Of a stretch of DNA of 64,000 nucleotides, positions 8,692 to 15,569 are shown piece after piece. Below the pieces are notes generated by a model that saw only the letters and a list, made by a program, of their open reading frames with translations, did not search any database and was not told where the DNA came from. How positions within the stretch are numbered: the stretch's first letter is position 1; each line of letters starts with the position of its first letter. The stretch is from Chryseobacterium paridis. Its GTDB lineage: Bacteria > Bacteroidota > Bacteroidia > Flavobacteriales > Weeksellaceae. The translations under genes and the position numbers were made by a program. The stretch spans positions 2,217,390 through 2,281,389 of the forward strand of contig NZ_JAENHK010000010.1 of NCBI RefSeq assembly GCF_016595215.1, written 5' to 3'.

Positions 8692-8988
8692 TTATAATTC
8701 TGCAAGAGGATCCCAAAAAAGTTTCTTAAAATTTTTGATTCTAAAATTCTCAACTACAACACCCTCAGCTTCGAGCTTAGGCTGAAATTCTTTTACTGAT
8801 AAAGTTCCGGAACTTGAAATCACACGATGTGCCGGAACATCTTTAGGACATCCTCCCATTGCTTTACCCACATGACGGGAATGATTCGGATAGCCAACTG
8901 CTTTTGCTATCGCACCATAAGAAGACACCCGACCTTTTGGAATAAGTCTCGTAATCTCATAAATCTGTTGCTTAAATACCTCGTCCAT
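8692..8988 (-). CDS. Alkyltransferase-like protein (MGMT family, no active-site Cys)
   Basis: The 98-residue protein is the C-terminal DNA-binding domain of O6-methylguanine-DNA methyltransferase. It keeps the HTH (RVSSYGAIAKAVGYPNHSRHVGKAM) and the following loop, but the catalytic PCHRV motif reads PAHRVI, with Ala at residue 53 instead of Cys. By analogy with S. pombe Atl1 and E. coli YbaZ (Trp at that position), it should bind O6-alkylguanine without removing the alkyl group and hand the lesion to nucleotide excision repair. There is a short tail but no N-terminal domain. It is convergent with the XRE gene. The family is secure; the damage-signalling role is from family knowledge. Confidence 0.88.
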   Translation of the reverse strand: MDEVFKQQIYEITRLIPKGRVSSYGAIAKAVGYPNHSRHVGKAMGGCPKDVPAHRVISSSGTLSVKEFQPKLEAEGVVVENFRIKNFKKLFWDPLAEL

Positions 8989-9075
8989 ATCCGATAGATT
9001 ATGTTTATTTAAATATTTGCATCATTTTTGAAGGATAGTAACCTCAATGATATTTCTCATTAAAAATATAAAGTT

Positions 9076-9222
9076 ATGAAAAAATCATTCTTCCGCCTCC
9101 TGAATACAATTAATAAAAAGATTCTTCCTAAGTTGAGTGATAAAGATCCGAGTTCATTAACGAAGATCCAAAAAGGTATTTTAGCTTATCGTTATTTCGT
9201 CCTTGTAAATTCGCTGGATTAA
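9076..9222 (+). CDS. Small basic conserved protein, 48 aa
   Basis: An ATG at 9076 opens a 48-residue frame starting MKKSFFRLLNTINKKILP and ending in a TAA at 9220-9222. The pattern (MKKxxFxLLxxINKxILP, a middle with KLSDKDPSSLTKIQK, an end like AYRYFVLVNSLD) matches a short protein found widely in Flavobacteriia and often mislabelled in databases as 'SsrA-binding protein'; it has no SmpB fold. It is basic, with an amphipathic N-terminal helix. Function unknown. It stands alone between the divergent ATL gene and the convergent DHS-like gene. Recognition is from memory of the family pattern. Confidence 0.65.
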   Translation: MKKSFFRLLNTINKKILPKLSDKDPSSLTKIQKGILAYRYFVLVNSLD

Positions 9223-9361
9223 ACAATAGGGAGATAATTTTCATCTCGCTGATTTAGCAGCTGACGCAGATTTTTAATCTTACCTGAAGGGTTACTGTTT
9301 TCCTTATTTAACTACCTTTAAAACGTCAGAAGATCCTTTATTTCTGCCATATACTAACAAA

Positions 9362-9388
9362 AAAACGCCCCAATAATTGAAGCGTTTT
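9362..9388 (-). terminator. Terminator of the DHS-like gene
   Basis: A 7-bp stem, AAAACGC (9362-9368) with GCGTTTT (9382-9388), encloses a smaller CAAT/ATTG pairing. It lies 39 bp beyond the minus-strand stop at 9428, with an A run that gives a U tract on the minus-strand RNA. Confidence 0.65.
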
Positions 9389-9427
9389 AAATTATTATTC
9401 ACCATCAATCTGGTGATATAGTTATTT

Positions 9428-10402
9428 TTATGAATTCTCTAAAATATAAGAGAACATTAGCGGAGCACAAATAGTAGCATCACTTTCAACGATAAATTTC
9501 GGCGTTGTGATATCCAATTTACCCCATGTAATTTTCTCATTTGGAACAGCTCCTGAATATGACCCATAAGAAGTTGTAGAATCAGAGATCTGGCAGAAAT
9601 AAGACCAGAAAGGCACATCATGCATTTCCATATCCTGATACAACATTGGTACTACACAAATAGGGAAATCTCCTGCAATTCCTCCACCAATCTGGAAGAA
9701 TCCAACTCCTTTTCCTGCAGAGTTTTTAGTATACCAATCTGCCAAATACATCATGTATTCAATTCCAGATTTCATTGTAGTAGCTGTAAGTTCTCCTTTG
9801 ATACAATAAGAAGCGAAAATATTTCCCATTGTTGAATCTTCCCATCCAGGAACAACAATTGGAAGATTTTTTTCTGCTGCAGCGATCATCCAGGAATTCT
9901 CTCTTGGAATCTCATAATACTGCTCCAAAACTCCGGAAAGGATCATTTTGTACATATACTCATGTGGAAAATATCTCTCCCCTTTTGCTTCAGCATCTTT
10001 CCAGATCTCTACGATATGTTTCTGCAATCTTCTGAAAGCTTCCTCCTCAGGAATACATGTATCTGTAACTCTGTTTAAACCTCTTTCTAACAAGTCCCAC
10101 TCTTCCTGTGGTGTAAGATCTCTGTAATGAGGAACTCTTTCATAGTGAGAATGTGCAACAAGATTCATTAAATCTTCTTCAAGATTTGCTCCGGTACATG
10201 AAATAAAGTCTACTTTATCCTGACGGATCATTTCAGCAAGAATTTTCCCTAACTCAGCGGTAGACATAGCTCCAGCTAAAGTTATCATCATCTTTCCGCC
10301 ATCTTTAAGATGTGCAACATAACCTTTTGATGCATCCACCAATGCAGCTGCATTAAAGTGCAGATAATATTTCTCTATAAACTCAGAAATTGGCTTGTTC
10401 AT
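9428..10402 (-). CDS. Deoxyhypusine synthase family protein, probable polyamine enzyme
   Basis: The 324-residue protein has the deoxyhypusine synthase fold: TGANLEED (NAD-binding region, residues 70-77), VVPGWEDSTMGNIF (equivalent to the PALTDGSLGDM loop) and GSYSGAVPNEKITWGKL (equivalent to GSDSGARPDEAVSWGK). Bacteria lack eIF5A, so the role is expected to be in polyamine chemistry; homospermidine synthases belong to this superfamily. The segment that carries the catalytic Lys in human DHS (GGGxxK) reads GGGIAGDF at 239-246, with Gly244 in the Lys position, so the classical lysine-imine mechanism is not available. The gene has its own -7 element and terminator. It lies 5 kb from an agmatine-deiminase-family gene. 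Family secure, reaction uncertain. Confidence 0.85.
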   Translation of the reverse strand: MNKPISEFIEKYYLHFNAAALVDASKGYVAHLKDGGKMMITLAGAMSTAELGKILAEMIRQDKVDFISCTGANLEEDLMNLVAHSHYERVPHYRDLTPQEEWDLLERGLNRVTDTCIPEEEAFRRLQKHIVEIWKDAEAKGERYFPHEYMYKMILSGVLEQYYEIPRENSWMIAAAEKNLPIVVPGWEDSTMGNIFASYCIKGELTATTMKSGIEYMMYLADWYTKNSAGKGVGFFQIGGGIAGDFPICVVPMLYQDMEMHDVPFWSYFCQISDSTTSYGSYSGAVPNEKITWGKLDITTPKFIVESDATICAPLMFSYILENS

Positions 10403-10417
10403 TTATTTTGATTTTTG

Positions 10418-10425
10418 CAAAGATA
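10418..10425 (-). promoter_or_regulatory. Candidate -7 element of the DHS-like gene
   Basis: On the minus strand it reads TATCTTTG (TAnnTTTG), 15 bp before the start codon. No clear -33 TTG is present. The upstream barrel gene ends at 10430, so the promoter lies in the 27-bp gap. Confidence 0.5.
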
Positions 10426-10429
10426 AAAC

Positions 10430-11080
10430 TTAAAATCGGAATGTAGCAGCAGCGCTTAGAGAAAGTCTCGTTAATCCTTCTTTCTGATCATCTCCTAAAT
10501 TAACACTAGTTCCATTGATCGTCATTTTGCTTAATGTTCCTGCAGTAACTCCCAATTTTGGACCTATGAAGAAATGTTTAGACACCTCATATTGGTAAGC
10601 AAAATCCGCTTCCAGTCCCAGGTTGGCACCTGTTCCTTTTACATTTCCAGTCTTAGTTGTATAAGTAATTGCTCCTAATGCAACATCATAAAAGAATTTA
10701 TGCTTTGATTCATCATTAAAATTTGAATACATAAAAGCAGGTCCAAAAAAGTTAATATGATCTTTTGTACTTACATTTCCCGAAACCATTTGTCCCGTAT
10801 TAGTGTCTCTGACAGTAATTCTTCCATCACTTGATGCACTATAGTTAGAATATTTTACTCCAAGATTAATGTTTCCTTTTACATTGTAGTAGGCTGCGAT
10901 GTCGAAGTTGACTCCGCTCTTTAATCCTTTGATATAATCTCTCGTATCCCTTGAAATGTTTGAAGGCATCTTAGCTACTCTCCATGCATATCCTACTGAT
11001 GGAATAATTGAAATTTTCTGCTGAGCCAGAGATAGCATAGAAATTGAAAGCGCTCCTAAAAGTGTAATTTTCTTTATCAT
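10430..11080 (-). CDS. Outer-membrane beta-barrel protein
   Basis: The 216-residue protein has a signal peptide (about residues 1-19, ending in LSLAQ) and alternating amphipathic strands (SIIPSVGYAWRV, INLGVKYSNY, HFFIGPKLGVTAG). It ends in an aromatic residue (AAATFRF), the usual C-terminal signal for BAM-dependent barrels. About eight strands fit the length. No catalytic motif is seen, so the role (adhesion, porin or structural) is unknown. It lies upstream of the DHS-like gene on the same strand, 27 bp away, but that gene appears to have its own promoter. Confidence 0.75.
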   Translation of the reverse strand: MIKKITLLGALSISMLSLAQQKISIIPSVGYAWRVAKMPSNISRDTRDYIKGLKSGVNFDIAAYYNVKGNINLGVKYSNYSASSDGRITVRDTNTGQMVSGNVSTKDHINFFGPAFMYSNFNDESKHKFFYDVALGAITYTTKTGNVKGTGANLGLEADFAYQYEVSKHFFIGPKLGVTAGTLSKMTINGTSVNLGDDQKEGLTRLSLSAAATFRF

Positions 11081-11125
11081 TTGTTTTAAATTTCGGCAAA
11101 ATAGTACTTTTCCCTAAATGGCCAA

Positions 11126-11518
11126 TTAAAACTTAAAACGTCTGCTTTCCTTTTTATCTGAAATTTTCTTCTTAGTATCAAGCCTTTTTTGTTTTTGGCC
11201 TTTTGATGGTTTGGTTGCGAGTCTTTTTTTAGGAATAATTAAAGCTTTATTTACAATCTCTATAATTTTTTCAATAGCCTTATTTTTGTTCATTAATTGG
11301 GTCCTGCTCTCAGAAACTGTCAAAAACAAAAGTCCTTCACTATTGATTCTATTTTTCAGCTTACTTTCAATTAATGCTTTTTCGTCTTCATTAAAAAATT
11401 CGGACGCTCCAACATTCCATAATACCGTAACAGCGGTTTCAACCTTATTTACGTTTTGCCCACCTGCCCCACTACTCCGTGAAGTTTTAAAATTAAGTTC
11501 TTTTGAAAAATCTTTCAT
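11126..11518 (-). CDS. arfB: Alternative ribosome-rescue factor ArfB (YaeJ/ICT1-like)
   Basis: The 130-residue protein has the catalytic GGQ motif of class I release factors (residues 19-21, in SSGAGGQNVNKVET) and a basic, unstructured C-terminal tail (KKRLATKPSKGQKQKRLDTKKK). Such a tail in ArfB enters the empty mRNA channel of a stalled ribosome. It hydrolyses peptidyl-tRNA on ribosomes stuck at the 3' end of broken mRNAs. The length is normal for ArfB and too short for RF1 or RF2. It lies 17 bp downstream of menE on the same strand, so the two may be co-transcribed without an obvious functional link. Confidence 0.92.
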   Translation of the reverse strand: MKDFSKELNFKTSRSSGAGGQNVNKVETAVTVLWNVGASEFFNEDEKALIESKLKNRINSEGLLFLTVSESRTQLMNKNKAIEKIIEIVNKALIIPKKRLATKPSKGQKQKRLDTKKKISDKKESRRFKF

Positions 11519-11535
11519 GATTATAAATTTAAAGG

Positions 11536-12552
11536 CTACAGATTATTATTTATTAGCTTCTTTAGTTCGAGACGATTAACCTTTCCATTGGGAGTCCGGA
11601 GTATCTGATCAATAAACATAATCTTTTTAGGCTTATGAAATTTTTTTGTAAACTGCACATGAGATATTTTTTGTACCAATTGATCTGACTCTTCTCCTTC
11701 TATCACCAGTACAAGCTTTTGACCCAGACTTTCATCTTCTATTCCAAGAAATACAACTTCATTTGAAATTTCCTTTTTTACCAAAGCTTCCAATTCTTCA
11801 GGAAATATTTTAGCTCCACCAGAATTGATAACATGATCGATCCTGCCCAGGAATTTAAACTGATTCCCATTCTTAATATCAACTAAATCATTAGTTTGCA
11901 AAATCTCGTCATTGAGATTTGGGGCAAATATTTTTAAACACCCACGTTCATCTGTAGAGATAGTAACGTTTTCAAAAGCAGTAAAGTAATCTTCGGATTT
12001 GGGGGTCAACTGTTTTAAAGCAATGTGAGATAATGTTTCAGACATCCCATATGTTTCAAATACATTTGTACTGAGATTTGAGATTCTCTTTTTTAAATTT
12101 TCAGAAACAGATGCCCCACCAATAATTAAATTTCTTACAAGGTGAAGTTTATCTAATGAATTTTCAACCTGCAGCGGAGTCATTGCACAAAAATCTATTT
12201 CTGATTCTATATCTTTAAGAGGCTCTAAAGATGGTTCTGCTATCATTAACCTCATCTTTCTTTCATAAGAACGAACAAGCATCATTTTACCTGAAATATA
12301 CTCTACAGGCAAACATAGTAACGCCTCATCATTTTCTTTCAATTGTAAAAAATCACATGTCATCCGTGCAGAATTCAACATTTTGTTTTTTTCAATTTCA
12401 AAAATTTTGGGAATACCTGTAGACCCAGAAGTCTGGACTTCGACCGTCTTTGAATCTGAAAGCCATTTTTCTAAAAAAAGAATCACTTTTTTTTCAAATT
12501 CTGTCTGAGAATGTAAATTATTAATTTTGAGATTATTGAAGTCTATCACCAT
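11536..12552 (-). CDS. menE: o-Succinylbenzoate--CoA ligase MenE
   Basis: This is an AMP-forming acyl-CoA synthetase that activates o-succinylbenzoate with CoA in menaquinone biosynthesis. The signs are TSGSTGIPK (phosphate-binding loop, residues 41-49), ETYGMSET (adenylate-binding), a GRIDHVINSGGAKIFPEELE hinge region and the C-terminal catalytic Lys in RTPNGKVNR. At 338 residues it lacks the first part of the standard N-terminal domain; compact MenE proteins of this size are usual in Bacteroidota, so it is not considered truncated. Menaquinone would feed the respiratory chain that ends in the cbb3 oxidase encoded at 18.5-21.7 kb. Other AMP-binding ligases cannot be fully excluded. Confidence 0.85.
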   Translation of the reverse strand: MVIDFNNLKINNLHSQTEFEKKVILFLEKWLSDSKTVEVQTSGSTGIPKIFEIEKNKMLNSARMTCDFLQLKENDEALLCLPVEYISGKMMLVRSYERKMRLMIAEPSLEPLKDIESEIDFCAMTPLQVENSLDKLHLVRNLIIGGASVSENLKKRISNLSTNVFETYGMSETLSHIALKQLTPKSEDYFTAFENVTISTDERGCLKIFAPNLNDEILQTNDLVDIKNGNQFKFLGRIDHVINSGGAKIFPEELEALVKKEISNEVVFLGIEDESLGQKLVLVIEGEESDQLVQKISHVQFTKKFHKPKKIMFIDQILRTPNGKVNRLELKKLINNNL

Positions 12553-12604
12553 GTTTACTGCAAATAAAAAGTGATGTAAATGTAAAAAAAAGTTTAAAAA
12601 GTTC

Positions 12605-12634
12605 TTGTATGTATAGAAAAAAGCTTTAAATTTG
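12605..12634 (+). promoter_or_regulatory. Promoter of tRNA-Gln copy 1
   Basis: TTG (12605-12607), a 19-bp spacer and TAAATTTG (12627-12634) form a textbook Bacteroidota promoter. The tRNA starts 18 bp after the -7 box. Confidence 0.9.
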
Positions 12635-12651
12635 CATCACCAAAATAACAC

Positions 12652-12722
12652 AGACCTATAGTGTAACGGTAGCACTCCGGTTTTTGGTACCGTCAGTCGG
12701 GGTTCGAATCCCTGTGGGTCTA
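12652..12722 (+). tRNA. tRNA-Gln (anticodon TTG), copy 1
   Basis: This 71-nt sequence folds as a tRNA. The acceptor arm AGACCTA pairs with TGGGTCT (one G-U). The D-arm region holds GGTAGCA, and the anticodon loop TTTTGGT gives anticodon TTG. The T-arm is CGGGGTTCGAATCCCTG, and the discriminator base is A. CCA is not encoded. The lowest anticodon-stem pair is a C/T mismatch. It has its own promoter and terminator. Confidence 0.93.
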
Positions 12723-12723
12723 C

Positions 12724-12748
12724 AAACCACTCTTTTTAAGGGTGGTTT
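12724..12748 (+). terminator. Terminator of tRNA-Gln copy 1
   Basis: An 11-bp stem with one G-T pair (12724-12734 with 12738-12748, 3-nt loop) is followed by a T-rich run, directly after the tRNA. Confidence 0.88.
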
Positions 12749-12852
12749 TTGTTTTTATATAACTCTCCTTCTTACCTTCTTTTATAAAGTATTAAATAAC
12801 AATTATTTATTATTTTATTACTACATAATCGCAGATTTTTCCTCTTAGATTT

Positions 12853-12882
12853 TTGCATATATAGAAAAAAGTTATAAATTTG
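12853..12882 (+). promoter_or_regulatory. Promoter of tRNA-Gln copy 2
   Basis: TTG (12853-12855), a 19-bp spacer and TAAATTTG (12875-12882). It has the same architecture as copy 1, and the downstream half of the spacer is nearly identical. Confidence 0.9.
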
Positions 12883-12901
12883 CACCACCAAAAAATAACA
12901 C

Positions 12902-12972
12902 AGACCTATAGTGTAACGGTAGCACTCCGGTTTTTGGTACCGTCAGTCGGGGTTCGAATCCCTGTGGGTCTA
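12902..12972 (+). tRNA. tRNA-Gln (anticodon TTG), copy 2
   Basis: All 71 nt are identical to copy 1, 250 bp downstream of it. It has its own promoter and terminator, so both copies should be expressed independently. Confidence 0.93.
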
Positions 12973-12973
12973 C

Positions 12974-12998
12974 AAACCACTCTTTTTAAGGGTGGTTT
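12974..12998 (+). terminator. Terminator of tRNA-Gln copy 2
   Basis: Sequence and fold are identical to the copy 1 terminator (12974-12984 with 12988-12998), followed by a longer T run. Confidence 0.88.
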
Positions 12999-13383
12999 TT
13001 GTTTTTTTATTACTATTCACTTTTTAAATTTCTTTTTTAATAGATTTAAAATCTAAATAGATATTTTCCTCCAAAGAGAAACCACTTCTGAATACCCATT
13101 CAAAATTCCCAATTATTACAAATATATTCTCCACCTTAATAAGTGAACAAATTTCATCACTAATAAAAAAAGCAAAAATTATATATAGCTTATAGATTAA
13201 TCATACAAACAAACAACATAAAAAACTTATTTTCAACAAATAATAACCTTATTAACATAAAAAAAGACATACATAAAACAAGATTAAAAGCTTGGACAAT
13301 AGAATTATTTTAATTTTCTTTAAATCATTAAATATTGCGCAATTATTTAAAAACACAAAGTATAACAGAAAAAAATTATTAAA
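12999..13383. other. AT-rich non-coding spacer
   Basis: About 385 bp of very AT-rich DNA with no gene. Two things were seen: a possible minus-strand promoter (TTTG at 13148-13151, 21-bp spacer, TATATTTG at 13119-13126) that has no gene in front of it, and a 10-bp perfect palindrome ATTGCGCAAT at 13334-13343, 41 bp before the lipoprotein start. No consensus promoter was found for the gene at 13384. Confidence 0.4.
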
Positions 13384-14154
13384 ATGAAAAAATTATTTAA
13401 CATTTTAGCTTTTGTATGCTTAGCTCTATTTATTGTATCGTGTAGCAATAGTGATGACACATTAGGCACATCTAATGAAACATCTTCAAGTTTGATAACT
13501 AATAAAAAAAGTAATAATTTAAGTTATCAAAATGCAGTGGATTTAGGAAAACAACACAATTTAGGCCTAAGTGATATTTTAAAAAAATTACAAGAAAATA
13601 CCAACCCCTCTTTGTCTTCCAAGGATGTTATTAGAAAAGCCATTGAGGACAAAAGAACTAAAGAAATCCTAAATGGAGAATTTCAAATTAATTTTGATGT
13701 TGAAAACCCCGACTTAGAATTACTATTAGCCAAGACCGAAAATAAACTTTTAAAAAATATCTATAATGAAACATTAAATGAAATTAACACCTCACAATCA
13801 GTACCTGATTTTAATAGGTTTTGTAAAAATCAAATAGCATTTATTGATAAAAATCTAGAAGGTGATGAAAAATTTATGGCACAAGCATTCATTGAGGTAA
13901 GTAAAAATTCCTTTCAATATTGGGCCCCTAAAGAAATCGGAGGAACTGGTGAAGGACAGGAGTTTTTAAAATATACCTCCAACACTTCTAAAAAAGTAAA
14001 TTGGAGAAATGTAATTAGAAATGACGGCATAGGTCTTGGAGTAGCATTTATTGGAAATTCAATAGCTTTAGCATTTGGCCCAATGGGAGGAGCTGCGTAT
14101 ATTGCAGGCCTAGCTTGGGGCACTATTTCATCATCAGCATTTGGAGGGTTTTAA
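13384..14154 (+). CDS. Lipoprotein with Gly/Ala-rich hydrophobic C-terminus
   Basis: The 256-residue product has a lipoprotein signal (LFIVSC, lipid Cys at about residue 20) and a Ser/Asn-rich linker. A polar helical middle follows (about residues 50-190), and the C-terminus is a Gly/Ala-rich hydrophobic hairpin-like stretch (about 217-256, including FGPMGGAAYIAGLAWG). It has no recognised family. The layout matches the lipoprotein at 7471-8160 although the sequences differ clearly, and it too is followed at once (11 bp) by a tiny membrane protein. The local DNA is poorer in GC than the housekeeping genes around it, which may point to transfer; this was judged by eye only. Confidence 0.65.
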   Translation: MKKLFNILAFVCLALFIVSCSNSDDTLGTSNETSSSLITNKKSNNLSYQNAVDLGKQHNLGLSDILKKLQENTNPSLSSKDVIRKAIEDKRTKEILNGEFQINFDVENPDLELLLAKTENKLLKNIYNETLNEINTSQSVPDFNRFCKNQIAFIDKNLEGDEKFMAQAFIEVSKNSFQYWAPKEIGGTGEGQEFLKYTSNTSKKVNWRNVIRNDGIGLGVAFIGNSIALAFGPMGGAAYIAGLAWGTISSSAFGGF

Positions 14155-14165
14155 TTACATAAAAG

Positions 14166-14399
14166 ATGAATAAAAAATTAATCATAATCCTTTTAACTTA
14201 TTTAGTCATTGGATTTTTGTTAACGGGAGCTTTTCTATCTTTGAAAATTTATACTTCCTTAGAAAGTAATATACTGATAGATATAGCTTTAATGAAAAAG
14301 CTATTTTTTAAAAGCCTGATTCAGTCTTATGTAGTAATACTTTTCCCTTTTGGATATGTTTTTTACAAAAATTTGAAAGCAACCAATTATTCTCCCTAA
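14166..14399 (+). CDS. Small two-segment membrane protein
   Basis: The 77-residue product has two predicted membrane helices (about residues 4-26 and 48-67) with a short loop containing Lys residues. No family is recognised. It starts 11 bp after the lipoprotein stop and shares a terminator with it, so the two form one transcription unit. The gene order parallels 8160-7146 on the other strand. Confidence 0.6.
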   Translation: MNKKLIIILLTYLVIGFLLTGAFLSLKIYTSLESNILIDIALMKKLFFKSLIQSYVVILFPFGYVFYKNLKATNYSP

Positions 14400-14409
14400 C
14401 TATAAATAT

Positions 14410-14439
14410 GATAATAGGCTTCCTTGAAAGCCTATTATC
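14410..14439 (+). terminator. Terminator of the lipoprotein/membrane-protein pair
   Basis: A perfect 12-bp stem (14410-14421 with 14428-14439, core AGGCTT/AAGCCT, 6-nt loop) with a weak T tail. It lies between convergent genes and could serve both. Confidence 0.75.
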
Positions 14440-14467
14440 TTAACTATAACTAATAAATATCTTTTTA

Positions 14468-15565
14468 CTAAAGCCCAATTGGCTGCTGTTGTGTAACACA
14501 ATGAACCATTCCTCCATTTTCATATAAATTCCTTACGTCAATTCCTATTACCTTCCTATTCGGATATTGCTTCTGAATAATATCATTCGCAATTTTATCA
14601 TTAGGATCACCATAATTAGGAACCAGCACAACATTGTTTGCCACATAATAATTTACATATGAACCCTTGTCCTCCAACTGTTTTCCATAAGCCGTTTTTA
14701 CTTTGTTTTTTGTAGCAGGAACATAGATTTTCTTGTATTCCTTTCCTTCAACATTAGTTGCTGTATAAAGTGTACTAATATCCTTATCTGAAAGCCCTAA
14801 CTCAAGTAAATCTTCTTCATCCATCGTAATCATGGTATTATGATTAATAAATTTCATAAACCCATCAATATGCATATCCGTGACATCTAAACCTGTAACA
14901 CCATCCAACCAGATTACCTTAGAGACTCCGTAATAGGTTTCAAACATTTCTTCTGCTTCCTGTTGAGTGATCCCTTTAGTTCGGATCGCACCACTTTTCT
15001 GACTGATCATTGAACTTTTACAAGCCATCAAAACACCATTCCCATCAGTTTCTACCGCACCTCCTTCATTTACCATTTCTTCATTTAAATTAACGACTTT
15101 TACACCTAGGTCTTTTCCGATCAACTCTGGAATTTTATCACAGTTTTCAGAATCAAATTTATCTCCCCAACCGTTAAATCCCCAATCTTCGATCAATAAC
15201 TTACCTTTATCGTCTTTTACGAAAATAGGTCCATTATCTCTTACCCAAACGTCATCAGTCGGATAAATTTTAAAATCAATATTTTTTAATGGTACAGCAT
15301 TCTTTTCTAAAATTCCTGTAATCCTTTTCTTCTCTGCATCATCATAAGCGATAATGTGAACTTTTTCATTACCCTGTAGTGCTTTGGTCATATCAATCCA
15401 TGTTTGTTCAACCCTTTCACGATAGGTTTTTCCATGTTGATAATGATGTGACCATTGGAGCCAGGTTCCTTCATGAGGTGATGATTCCTCGGGAAAATGA
15501 TACGTTTGTGACATACAAAACATTGAACTTAATGTTACAATAAAAGTGAAAAATTTATTATTCAT
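14468..15565 (-). CDS. Exported agmatine deiminase / peptidylarginine deiminase family protein
   Basis: The 365-residue protein belongs to the guanidino-group-modifying PPAD/AguA fold. Catalytic signs are VRDNGPIF (Asp), DMHIDGF (His) and GGMVHCVTQQQP with nucleophilic Cys at about residue 356. The length matches AguA, which converts agmatine to N-carbamoylputrescine, but AguA is cytoplasmic and this protein has a clear signal peptide (about residues 1-19, ending FCMSQ). It therefore acts outside the inner membrane, on extracytoplasmic agmatine or on another guanidino substrate such as peptidyl-arginine. It lies 4 bp downstream of the barrel gene at 15570-16184, so the two are co-transcribed. 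Family secure; substrate not decided by sequence. Confidence 0.88.
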   Translation of the reverse strand: MNNKFFTFIVTLSSMFCMSQTYHFPEESSPHEGTWLQWSHHYQHGKTYRERVEQTWIDMTKALQGNEKVHIIAYDDAEKKRITGILEKNAVPLKNIDFKIYPTDDVWVRDNGPIFVKDDKGKLLIEDWGFNGWGDKFDSENCDKIPELIGKDLGVKVVNLNEEMVNEGGAVETDGNGVLMACKSSMISQKSGAIRTKGITQQEAEEMFETYYGVSKVIWLDGVTGLDVTDMHIDGFMKFINHNTMITMDEEDLLELGLSDKDISTLYTATNVEGKEYKKIYVPATKNKVKTAYGKQLEDKGSYVNYYVANNVVLVPNYGDPNDKIANDIIQKQYPNRKVIGIDVRNLYENGGMVHCVTQQQPIGL

Positions 15566-15569
15566 ACTA

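Noticed and set aside
11536..12552. menE as a truncated pseudogene because it is short
   Set aside because: All AMP-binding core motifs are present in one intact frame, and compact MenE proteins are usual in Bacteroidota.
12652..12972. tRNA-Gln pair as attachment-site duplication flanking an integrated element
   Set aside because: The duplicated unit includes promoter and terminator, nothing element-like lies between the copies, and no integrase is present in the window.
13334..13343. Palindrome ATTGCGCAAT as an operator of the lipoprotein gene
   Set aside because: Only 10 bp, single copy, and no promoter was found next to it; too weak to list as a site by itself.
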